Source: Plasmodium coatneyi | Taxonomy: Eukaryota > Apicomplexa > Aconoidasida > Haemosporida > Plasmodiidae | Assembly (NCBI RefSeq): GCF_001680005.1 | Contig: NC_033564.1 | Span: forward strand, 248,001-312,000 | DNA: 64,000 bases | Reading direction: 5' to 3' | In this document: positions 33,346 through 44,900 of the stretch, in pieces | Numbering within the stretch: position 1 is the first letter of the stretch | Layout of the letters: the number at the start of each line of letters is the position of its first letter | Program-made: the position numbers and the translations under genes | Notes under the pieces: model-generated | The model's input: the letters and a program-made list of their open reading frames with translations, nothing else | What the model was told of the DNA's origin: nothing | Database searches by the model: none

Positions 33346-35842
33346 ATGAGTACGTCAGACGAAATTAAAAAAGGAGGATCGCCAAGTGAGGAAGGAAAAG
33401 GAAGTTTCTTCTTTTTTAAAAGAAACAAAGGAAAGGACAAAGGTTGTAGTACTGATAAAGCTGCTTTGGCTGGGGGAGCTCCACACAATTCGAGTAAAGA
33501 ACGTGGTGAGGACCACGATTTAAGCAAAACTGGGGTGCAAGCAGAACCCGCAGAGGTGGAACACCCAAAGGAAGAAAAAGGAGGAAAGGAGAAAGAAAAA
33601 GAAAAGGGGAAAGGAAAGAAGGGAAGCAACCTTCCCAAAGGAGGGAAAGAAAACGGAGTAGAAGATGTTCCCAAAAGAAAGAACACCAAGAGGGGAACAA
33701 ACAGAATGAGCAAAACCGTTTCGTCGTCGAAAGAACGGGACCCACTGAATGAACCAACCAGATCACCAAATGCTGGAGATGTAAGTCCTGAGAGTAACAA
33801 TGATAAACAAAAACTTGTGCAAAGTGAAACGAAAAATCTCGCGGAAGATGCTAGTCAAATGTCCAATGGACCTGCCACTGTGGTGGACAACACGGGAAAT
33901 GGCTCCTCACGTGAGGCTTCACGTACCCCCTCTAAAAAACACGCTGCAGAGGTAATAAAAACCACCACGGAGGAACAAGAATTGGACGACGATACTACGA
34001 ACAGCAGTTCAAAAGAGGTCGATGAAGACCGACACAGTGTAATTCTACAAAGGGAAGAAGAAAATTTCCTTGCGGAAAATTGTATAAATACAGGAAGCTT
34101 GGATCCAAGTGATAAAAACGAAATAGACGTTCAAGAATTAAATGAACATAACAACCACAGTGATGACGCCAGTAATATAAACAAAGGAAAGTGTGAAATA
34201 GATAACAGAATAAAGAGAAAAATGCATTCGTTAAAGCAAAATGAGGAGAAAAAGAAAAAAAAAACAGGAACAGATAATGCTCCGTCTATTGCTTCCGATT
34301 CGTCCGATGAGGAAGACGGAGATTCAAAGGGAAAATTCAGTGACAACAGCACCAATGCGCTGTTTGACAAGAAGGGCAAAGATGGTGCAAAGGAGAAAAA
34401 GAAAAATGGCTCCAAGGAGGACCACGCCGTTTTTGCAGATGAGGTAATTCTATACACTCGTCTATCGTGGCATAGATGGGAATTACACCTCCGCATGTGT
34501 GGCTAGGCGACCTGAACGAATTACACTGAACTGATGAGAACGTGTGTATAGGAGGGAACGTTAATGGCAAAAAGGGACGACCTCATTATACCATCTATAT
34601 TTGCACCCATATTTGTACCCCCTCCGTGTAGGCCCTAAAAGGATACCCACGCATTTTCGTAACCAGACTTCCCTTCGAGGCTGGCAAAAAGGACTTAGAA
34701 AAGTACTTTTCCAAATATGGAAAAATAGTAGACATTTACGTATCCAAGAATTTGTCGAATAATAAAAACAAGGGGTTTGGATTTGTATCGTTCGAGAAGC
34801 AGAGCTCCATGGATAAGGTAAGTTTTCGAGCAAATCCGTAGTGCCCTTTTAGGGGAAGCTTCCACTAGTGGAGTATACCCCCCCACACACACACCACCAA
34901 AAACAACAACAACAACAACGAGCATGCATGCCGTGCGATGATGCATATTCATCACAATGTGAATGCGTGCTCCCCAATTATCTGCTGCTTTCCCCTTTTC
35001 CGTAGGTCCTGAAGGACAAGCTGCACATCATCTGCGGCAAGGAAATCGTCGTGGACGTTGCTTCTATGAGGGACAGCAAAACCAAGCACCTTTTCCGTAA
35101 GGAGACAAACGAAAAGTGGCCACAATAATGCTGCGTGCTAATCGTGTGTTGTTAATTGTGCCTTTCCAATTCCGCCCTGCTAATCGGTTGTCATTTCCCC
35201 GCTCCACCCCGCAGACCTCCCGTCGGATCACTACCTAGCCAAGTACCCGAAGAACGGCAAAAAGTCCCCCAGCAGGACGCACGACAATCTAAACAACTTC
35301 AACAAGTACCACAATGTGTATAACAAAACGACCAACATAAGGGACATGTCCAAAAATATTGATAACAATTTAGTGATGCAAAATTTTTACAATTTATGCC
35401 CAACGTATAACATACTAGGCAACCGAATGAACAATAAACAAATCTACAAGAATAATATGCCCGTGCCTATTTTCCCCCCCGCGGGTTATAATATGGACCC
35501 TGCATATTTTAACAACCAGCAAATGCCCTACCAGAATTGTCTGGACTACATGGGCAATGACTACTACTGGAACATGGCTAACTATTACAATTGGAATAAC
35601 ATGATGTTCCACAATGAAAATTTGTACAACGCGAAGAAAATGGAATACCCCTACTACGTCTGTAACGGGCAGTACATGAATCAGAGTAAGTCCTGCTTTA
35701 AGTTGGAGTGTTGTAGTTATCGCGGTGGAATGGGAGCATATCTCCGTTGCGGCCGGCGCTTTCATTTTTTACACTTTTTTTTAATTTCGCATGAACGGCA
35801 AGGTAAAATGTTCACTTTTTATGAACTGTTCAGGCGATTTAA

Positions 35843-35876
<34 letters not shown>

Positions 35877-36790
35877 AGGCCCCCCCCCAATTGTCAAAAA
35901 CAAATTGCAACGAAAAAATAGCCCCATGGAGGAGAGCATGATGAAGTACCCCCCGAATGTCCTCCCAGGCGGGAGTTACCGTTCCCCCGGTCAGCCATGT
36001 AAGTCGCGGATAGAGAAGGCAGAGATTGCTCAGGAGAAGCTGCTCAAATTTGTTTATTTTATGTGTCTCGTGGCCCATGGAGGAAGGAACGGCACCACCA
36101 ATACCCCGCAGGCCTTACATGTGCACACGCTTTTAACACCCTTTTGAACCGAACCACCCACCCCTTTGTAGTTGTGCGAAAATTACCCGGCGGAGACGAG
36201 TGGAACAAACGAGGATACAAGCTGTTCGTCACCAAGTTGAGTAAGTCGCGGAGGGACCCAGCACGGATTATTGCATGGCGTACAATGCACTTTTCACAAA
36301 ATGGTACCCATCTGCCGAATGTTTTTTTTTTTTTTTCCCCACCTTACAGATAGCGTGACCACGATCGAAACGCTCAGGAATTACTTCGAAACCTTCGGCG
36401 AAATCATCGACATTTACATGCCCAACGATGTGTGCACAAACAGACCCCGTGGCATCGCCTTTGTTACCTTCCTGGACAACGACTGCGTGAAGAAAATTCT
36501 ATCGAACAAGAATTCAAAGCATATAATTGATGGAAAGGAGGTAAGAAACAGATTTTTTTTTTTTTTTTTTTTTTCCGATGCCGTTTGGGTATTACGCCAT
36601 TTATTTATTACGGTTTGATGTGGTTAGCTTAGCTGACCTATCTTGCGTATACATACGTGTGCATATGACTTAGTACGTACCTGTGTAGTAAACAATTTCG
36701 TGATACCCTCATGGCGTCCCCCCCTTGCAGGTAGTCGTTGATCTTGCAGACCCAGAAACGAAAACGAAGAAGAATTTGTGTTACCCCTGA
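33346..36790 (+). CDS. RNA-binding protein with two RRM domains and an Asn/Tyr/Met-rich linker
   Basis: Exons: 33346-34443, 34632-34817, 35006-35096, 35215-35685, 35879-35998, 36172-36240, 36350-36540, 36731-36790; about 761 residues. The frame is kept across all seven GT-AG introns. The first 366 residues are charged and disordered (Lys/Glu/Ser/Asp). RRM1 follows (about 371-450) with RNP2 IFVTRL and RNP1 KGFGFVSF. Then comes a linker of about 200 residues with an Asn/Tyr/Met/Trp-rich core resembling prion-like sequence. RRM2 (about 671-745) has RNP2 LFVTKL and RNP1 RGIAFVTF, and the protein ends NLCYP. The start at 33346 is the first ATG of the frame. A tandem-RRM hnRNP-type role in mRNA binding is inferred; no specific orthologue is claimed. 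Confidence 0.88.
35846..35874 (+). repeat. T29 polypyrimidine tract at a 3' splice site
   Basis: T29 directly followed by GCAG, the acceptor of exon 5 of the two-RRM gene. Confidence 0.95.
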
Positions 36791-38098
36791 GAAGGAGGGT
36801 GCGCACCTCAGTGGAACTCACCCAAGATTGTTCTACGATCCACCGCCTTCCTTTTTAATAATTAAAAGAATACTTCTTCCAACGATGAACCGTTTCGAAT
36901 GCTGAACTTTCTTAAACGTCGATCTGTTTCAGACCGCGTGTAATTTGTTCCAAATGTTTATCCACCCCCCGACACACACATATACATACACACTACGACA
37001 ATAGTCCTTTTTTTGTTTCCTTTTTGTTGTTTTTCCTGCCCCCCCTTTCCCTCAGTTGTTACAACTTCGTTGTGACATTCCCTTTCTTTAATCATGTGCC
37101 CCTGCACAGCTGACCCCCACGCCCATCCGTGCATGACGTACATATACATATATACATACGATAAGTATTATATATTTGTTTATTTGCCCATGTATATATT
37201 TATTTTTGCGTCCCCCCCCACACGGAGGTATGGAAGGTATGGCACATGTGCGTGTAGGTCTTACGCGCATAGAATATATTTCCTCCCTGGAACGTTTTAA
37301 CTGAACGACACTAACCTTGGGGGTTAACTGTTATTTTTTTTTTCATTCCGACTTTAACTTCCCCCTGTTTTGTATAATTTTTTTTATTTAAGAAATCTTC
37401 CTTTTGCGCTTCCCCCTGCGGACAAAACTGGCACGTAAACTGTTGACTGATGAACAGTCAACTTTGGACTTCCCTGCCCCCGTAAATCTTCCCAAGTGAA
37501 AAAACAAAACCTCAACCTTTTCCTTTTTTTTTGTCGTAAATTTGTGTATTTTTTTGATCATGTGTGTATTCTCATTTTTTTTTTTTCTTTTTCCTTTTTT
37601 TCTTTTTTTTTCCATTTCGATGCACATTATTAGAATGTTCATTAACAATTTGGAAAAAAAAATTTTTTTTTATCTTTTTCCTTTTTTAATATTTTTATGT
37701 TAACTCCATTTGACGAATCAGTCTGAACAGCTACAATTTTTTTTTTTTTTTTTTCGCACATTCGGAATGACTACCCTTCCCCCTGGGCTTGGAGAAGGAA
37801 CAAGTTGGGGTGCCTTGCAGGGGTGTTTAAAGGATATGTAGGGAGGGCCTGCCCCAAGCCACAAAGGCAAAGCGGGTAACTTATGTTAACCTCCAATCAG
37901 ATTAGGGACCCCCACCCTCCCTTGCGTGGCAAAACATCAGCGCGTGAAAAAACACCAAATCGGCACAACATCCCAACCGGGAAAGTAAAAACAATTCTGT
38001 TGTGTATAGTGGCAAACGTGAACGCGTAGGCAGGTAGCCCATTTTGCCCATCTGGGAAAGGGGATCTCCTTCCCCCCATACACAAACTGCTAGATAAA
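36791..38098. other. Intergenic spacer, T-rich
   Basis: A 1.3-kb spacer between tandem plus-strand genes. The region 37500-37760 is strongly polypyrimidine, with several T runs, and probably forms part of the promoter or 5' UTR of the CCZ1-like gene. No gene is seen. Confidence 0.55.
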
Positions 38099-41000
38099 AT
38101 GGAAAAAACAAAAATAGAGGCTCTCTTCATCTACGATGAGGACGTGAAAAAGGCCGACAAGTCAGTCACAGATGAAGAGCTACAGGTAAGTGCACATTGT
38201 TATAGTTAATTCGTTTGGGGAGGTTCCTCAGGAAACCCTTCTACCTCTTTTCATTTCCTCATACGTCACTCGAGCAGTGCGAGTGAGAAGTTGCTGGAAG
38301 GGACAGATTCACGTGGTCATCATCGGTAGATCATTGCGAAGACACGGCAACGGGTAGACCGATGAATGAATTGTTCACATTTCCCCACGTGGTAAACCTC
38401 CCCCTCCCAAAGGCAGAGAAGGTCATCTACTACTACCCAAACGAAACGGACGAACAAGTCAAAGTAACGCACACGAGCACCATGGAAGGTGTCTCTGCCT
38501 TCCTCTCCCAGTTCAGCAAATCACACATGGACCATATAATAACAAAAGAAAATTTAATTGTTATCCACAAATGGTACAAGCATATATTCGTAACGCTGGT
38601 CGTGAAAAATGTTTACAAAAATGAGAAAATGGAACTCCTCATGTGTAAGTTACTGCACTCAGTTCTGGACAACTTTATCTCGACCTTCACGCTATTGCAC
38701 GGACACATCCGGACCTTCTTGAAATATAAGAAGAACAAAACGACAGGTGAGGCAACCTGCAGGAAAGGAAAAAAAACACATCATCTCTTCCTATGTTGGA
38801 CTGACCATGTGGTGATTAAATCGACCCACTATATGCAGAGTAGAGGGGGTTGCATAACTTACCCATCCTAACCTGTCCCGTTCTACAAAACTTGTGCAGG
38901 AAATATGAACAGAAAAACGAGCCTCCAGACGCTCTTAGATGACTACGTCTTTACCTACATAAATTCGATTAACAATGAGTGTGTGAGCATTCACAACGGT
39001 AAGAAGGTTTTACCACCGCTACGACGCATTAACACGGAACTAATACCCATCAATTGCTTGTCCATGTTGCATGCACGTCTGACAAGCGCATTTGCGGTGA
39101 AAACCCACCACCTTCACCCCCATATTCCCCCCGTTGAAACGGTTTGGTGTCATACACATGACTGCCACAACACGGTGTGTGTAAAATGCCCCTCCCGCAG
39201 GCCTACAAAGTTTTCATTTCTTCCCAGTGGAAAAGCATACCTACGTTACTGTGCAGGTAAAAATGGGTTGCCCACCTTGAGCGCATCCGCCCTTTTATTA
39301 TTTCATCAAAATGTGTTGTAAGTTTCCTAATCTGTTACCTATCTGTTCCTCCTTTTTTTCTGTGCAGAACCTCATTTCGTCACTTATACTAGGACAGAAG
39401 CAGATAAAGCATGGATGTCTACTGTACGAAGGGCACTTGGTTTACTCAAGCCTTGAAATGAGTGACACAAAGATGATATACAATTATTTGGTGTCCTACG
39501 GGGGAACGGTGAGAACGCAAAAAAAAGGGACCAAAAGGAAAGGGTATTATGTGTTTGGAGCCCATTCCCTCGTTTAACATAAAGACATGCACGTTTATGC
39601 GCTCACACATGTACATATGATGAACATGGGTACACTTCTTTTCTTTTATTCCCTCACCCTTTAGGTAAATAATTTAAAATTAAATCAACACCCGTTTAGG
39701 AAAATTGCATCCTCCGCTGCCATCAACGTAAGTGGAAGTGTGCACGTGGTTGAATCTGCTCTTCTCTGGGGAAGCCCCTTCAGCACATGAAGCATGTGTC
39801 AGCAGGGTAATCGGACCAATCTTGCCAATCCTATTTGGTCCTTTACTTCGTGCCTCGTCAAGTCGTACCTCCTTTTCCCCCTTTGTCAGTCAAATGGAGG
39901 TTTGTCCAGCTTCGCCCGGTGCAACACGATCGACGAGAAAAATGCCTTTCTCCTGGGGATCAAGAAGTAAGACCCATCCGATTAGCGAAAAATATCCTAA
40001 CCGACACCCCTTACCACGAAGTGTGGATCCGTTCTCCTCAGTATGAACGTGTGAATGCTCTCTAACTGTTTAACGGTTTAACTGTTTAACTGTTTACACG
40101 TCGACCACTCATGCACACACCAACCTTGTTTTCACACCCAGGTCGTCCATCTTCATGCCAGTGGTGAGCCTCGGTACAGAGAAAAAGTACAAACTCGTGG
40201 CATTCGTTTATAAAGGTATCCTCCTCGTACTGCTTATCAAAGGAAGCACCATCAAGGATGAAGACTTCGACATACTAATCGATGTGCAAAACAAATGCAC
40301 AAATGAAAACTCCAGTAGCATACACAGCCTGTCCAAGCTGAATGAGGTCCTCTCCGCGCAGTTTAAAAAGTATCTAAATAAGGATGACCCAGTCAAGTAC
40401 CTATATTACAACCACGCTAGCAATTCTATTAAGCACTCCATTAACAACAAAAAAATAAATAACGAGGAGCTCTTCCTAGTGGCTGACTTCCACTTCCTAC
40501 TAGTCGATTCAGAAATTAAGCAGAACAAAATAAAGTGGAACAAAAGGGGCTCTTCCGTGGAAAAGGAAAAGTCCCACTTGTCAAAGGAACTTTTCAACTT
40601 TCAGAATCATTGCATTTATGAAGGTGCCTCGAAAAATGGACAACCGACACAGGGGGAGAGTAATAAACCGACTGCACCGGATTCGCTTGCAAAAGAAACT
40701 CCAATGGTAGTAAATCAAGCGGAAAGTTCCTCTTCACAGTGTGGGCATCATACACAGGATGGTAAGGAAGGAAACAAGAATAACGTGGATAATCAACAGG
40801 TGACACCATCCCCCATGCAGGAACCGCACCTAAGCGACGATCCTGCCCTTAATAGTGCTGACCAATCAAGTGAGCGAAAAGGCGAAACGAAGGATCCCCC
40901 TGTCGAAACGGAAAAAATGCACACCGCAGCAGGTGATGATAATGCAAAAGGGAAGAGAAAAAAAAAACTGAAATTAGTTTACAACGAGGAGTTAAAGAGG

Positions 41001-41201
41001 AAGCTCTTTGAAGATACTAGTGATGATGTAAAAATTGAGAAAATATTTTACAAAGAAGCAAATGGACCTTGGATTTTTGCCAAGAAGACCCTTCAGAGGG
41101 AACTTTTTATTTTCCCCGACGACTCCAAAATTTCCCTGTCCAAAGCGCAGCACGACGTGCGTCACATAATGGACCACAATTTTGCAAACATATACGTTTA
41201 G
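38099..41201 (+). CDS. Vacuolar fusion protein CCZ1-like (longin-domain Rab GEF subunit)
   Basis: Probable CCZ1, which with MON1 activates Rab7 on late endosomal/vacuolar membranes. Exons: 38099-38185, 38413-38746, 38900-38998, 39201-39256, 39368-39508, 39665-39727, 39890-39966, 40142-41201; about 638 residues, in frame throughout. The N-terminus reads as the CCZ1 first longin domain: ALFIYDEDVKK, then KVIYYYPNETDEQVK, MEGVSAFLSQFSK and HIFVTLVVKNVY. A second longin-like segment follows (KQIKHGCLLYEGHLVYSSL to SYGGTVNNLK) and a third beta-rich segment (YKLVAFVYKGILLVLLIKG) in the last exon. That exon also carries a disordered insert of about 130 residues before a conserved-looking end (PWIFAKKTLQRELFIF). 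MON1 is not in this window. HPS4, the related family, is an alternative. Confidence 0.72.
40066..40098 (+). repeat. Short tandem repeat in CCZ1-like intron 7
   Basis: Four imperfect copies of TAACTGTTT/TAACGGTTT in the intron before the last exon. Confidence 0.7.
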
Positions 41202-41865
41202 CAGGAGGGCACCCCCACATTGTTTTATTCCCTTTTGACTATTCTCACTTGTTAGAGGAAGTTTCCCCAGTGGGGAGCGCAATGTAGTTTTTACCGAGGT
41301 GGACACAACCATCGCACCAGTTTAGGAGAGACTGCCCTCCCCTACATGATAAACGAAGCAACATAATCATCTGCGTGGACAAGAATTTGCTTGGTATAAT
41401 ATCTCCTTTTTTTATTTTTTTTTTGTGCGTGCCTTTTTGCACACAAAGCAGGCTTCCAAGGGTAGTTTCAACCCCCTCCCCCAACCCGTCGACGCGTTCA
41501 CTTCGCAAATTAAACTCTCCGTGTTCGTCTCCATTTTTTAAAATCGATCCGATTTTTTTTACCCAACAGAAGGAACAAATCTGCAGCAATTGCGATTATA
41601 TAAAAATTACAACTACAGTTTTGCCACTTGGAGGCAATGTATAAAAAGTTCTAAATTGGACGTTTTAACAAGGAATGCAAAGTGGGTTACACACCCCTGG
41701 GGCATTTGTCAAAATAGGCATATAACGCTCAATGGGAAAAATGCAGCGCACCTTCAAATGGGCGGGAGGGTGAAGTAAAAATGATGCAACGCGTCTCCAC
41801 CATATACAGTATGCACAAATGATCGTCCAAAAACAGAGCGCACATTATGCTGGTGAAAACTTGGG

Positions 41866-41908
<43 letters not shown>

Positions 41909-41971
41909 TATCTCCATCTCCCTACGTTTAGCCTTGGTTAACTTGTTCCCCCTTTGCGTTTGCACCCCCCA
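41202..41971. other. Convergent 3' region between CCZ1-like and Paip1/eIF4G-like genes
   Basis: A 770-bp convergent spacer. It contains an A run at about 41870-41886 followed immediately by (TA)12. No gene is seen; terminators for both genes should be here. Confidence 0.6.
41887..41911. repeat. (TA)12 microsatellite
   Basis: Perfect TA dinucleotide repeat adjoining an A run, 60 bp downstream of the Paip1/eIF4G-like stop codon. Confidence 0.95.
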
Positions 41972-44900
41972 TCAGATGACGCTCTTCATTTGGTCAATCG
42001 TGGCCGCATCGTAGAGCAGGTGGTTCGTGTCATGCAGTTCAATCGCCTTAATGAAATTCTTCGCCAAGCAAGGCAAGAGGGGGTAGTCCTCCTTGGTGCA
42101 CTCATAGCTGTTTTCGTCACTCTCCAACATGAAGGTCTTCCAACATGGTTTAAAAGATTCCAAGTCGATTTTATTCAACAGGACTATTGAGATGAGCCAG
42201 TTAAAATAATCTGCACTTTTTTCGACGTTTTTGTTACATGCGTATTTCTTAAGGGTAAGCTTTAAAATGTTGGTTTGTAATTTTTCATTAAATTTCGGGG
42301 GGATATTCAAATTTTCGATTTTTCTGGTTAGGGTTTCCCATTCGTCTGATCCTGTGATGGTGGACATCTCCAGAATTTCGTTCACCTTGGGGAGGTACTG
42401 CTCGGTGAAGGCGTTATCATCATTTAAACTATTTGTTCCTTCGTTCGGTGTTCCCTCCGTTTGGGCGTTCTTTTCTGCGTCGTCATTGGGAGAACCACTT
42501 TCCCCCGCCAATATGGTTTCTTCTCCGGTTGAGGCGTCATTGGGCTGTTCCTCAGTTTTTCCCGTCTCGTCATTTGCACTACCGCTAACGGTGCCACCTC
42601 CAATAGGGGCACCTTCAGCTGCACTTCCTTCCGCGCCGCTCTTTTTCAGGTTAACGTTTCTCATGAAGAAGTTTCCCTCATTGGCACTGCCACTGTTTGC
42701 GTTTCCACCGTTGTTGCTCTTTTCCTTTCCCGGGAACCTCGAATTCAGATTGCTAAAGAAACCGCCTCCTCCACTGTTGGCATTGCTAATGCCATTTGCA
42801 CTTTCGTTATTCATAAAGCCCTGCTGGCCACTCTTGAAGGCGAACTGATTCTTTGACATCATGTCGAAGAAACTACCACCCGAATTGGCTGCTCCGTCTT
42901 GGCCTGCACCGCTGAGTGCACTTCCCTTCATCATATCGTCACCCATCATTTTCGACGTACTGGCATTTTTGGCCTTCATCAAATTTAGGGATAGCTTCTT
43001 CATATTTTTATTAGGGTCTATATTTTTCATCCCTCCTCCTCCAGCAAGGTTTCGCATACCCATCATACTGAACCCTGAATTGTTGCTGCTGTTTCCGCCA
43101 AGGCCACCACTACCCCCTACGTTCATACCCCCACCAGTGTTGCTACTACCCATATTAAAATTGGCGTTACGAAGGAGATTGTTTCTCATGTTGCTAAGGC
43201 TGCTGTTCATCTTACTGTCGTGGTAACTACCCATGTTGCTGCTGCTATTGAAGCTTCTACTACTTTGATCAATAGACTCTTTTAATATCTTATCGTGCAA
43301 TACACTAAGTGTGGTGGGTCCCTCCAATTTGTGAGCAAACTTCTTGTTCCATTTTTCATTCCTGTTGTCAATAACATCCTTAATGAGGCACCTCACACGG
43401 AAGGTAATGCTTTCATCATTTATCAAGGCGTGAAGAGTGTTGTAAAGCTCCTTCACTTTTTCCTGATTGGCCTTTTCATGCGTATCAAGAATTTCCCCCA
43501 CGGTGTTCAAAAACATGCACAGCGCTTCCAAGTGTAGGTTTCCTTCATTGGTGTCATTCTTCGCAGAAATATAACTCTCCCTCTTCTCCAACAACTGCTT
43601 AATACAAACAAAGACAATTGGAATGGAAATAATTCCCGATTTTACCAACTCTCCAACGAACAGCATATTTCCTCTAACCTTATTCTTATGCATCTGCTCA
43701 AATTCGAATCTTTCCTCTTCATTCGTTAAGTGTTCTGGGTATTCAATTGGCTTTAGATTATTTTCAAAAGAATCTTGGCACTGGTTAATTAGAATCTTTT
43801 TAAACTGAACGATGCTCTCATCCTCCAACTTCATGTTATGAAAATGGACGTTCAATTTTTTACACAACTGGACATACATCTGAACGAAGTGATGCTGCGT
43901 CACTGCCTTCTCGAAAACTAACTTCATCAATCCTATGATTTCTTCTAACTTTGTTATTCCTACTAGGATTATCTGCTCATAGAGGAGGTCAAATTTTTCA
44001 AACGTCAGTTTGTTAAGGATACCTCTTAGCTTCCTCATCATGCATGTGTACTTATCTGCTTTCAACTGACTTTGCTTCACCAGCCAGCTATTTTCTGCCA
44101 CAGTTTTGGTTGCACCACTATGGTTGTTATGTCTCCATGCATCTGGCGATTCGACAGCGCGTGTAGAATCAAAGAATCCCTTCAATTTATCTCCGTCATT
44201 TTTTCTCCATTCTAGATTTGTCTGACCCATCTTTCCTAACGCACCGCCACCCATGTTATGCGCATCTAGAGAACCGATACCGGATCCCATGCCACCTTTA
44301 CCACCACTATGATTCATGTCACCAAAATTCATGCCCATATTAACTCCACCGTTTGCAAAGTGTCCACCGCTATTCATTCCACTTTTACCCCCTTGGGCGT
44401 ATCTCCACACATCGTCGTTGTTCTTTCCTCCACCAGCAGAACCCATTCCAAATTGCTTGCCACCCATAACGCCATGATTATTATTTCCACCCAGGTAGTT
44501 ATTACCCATAGTTACGCCTCCACCACTACCGTGTCCACCACCCGCAGCAATCATATTCATGTATCTCTTACTGTATATGACATTCTTCCCTTCATGCGCA
44601 AGCGCATTAGAACCCATATGGTTATTCACCTGCATCTGCATTTGCATCTGCATTCCATTCGTATCCATATGATGGTTTATGTTGCAAGAACCCATGACGT
44701 TGTTTCCAACTTTTTGGCTATCCACATCTGGATTGTATGACAACATAAAATTGAACCTCTCCTCTCCACTGTTCCATTTATTTCCCACAAATATTTCCAA
44801 TAAATCAATTTTTGAGTAAATTTTACTCTTCCCCATTTGTTCCAACTTCATCTGTTTCATTCGTTGTCTCTCCTTTTCCTTCTCTGACTCTTCCTGTTCT

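Noticed and set aside
34921..34931. TGCATGC-type ApiAP2-like motifs (also in coding DNA at about 11020, 18440 and 22704)
   Set aside because: Located in an intron or coding sequence rather than clustered in promoters; too short to claim as regulatory sites.
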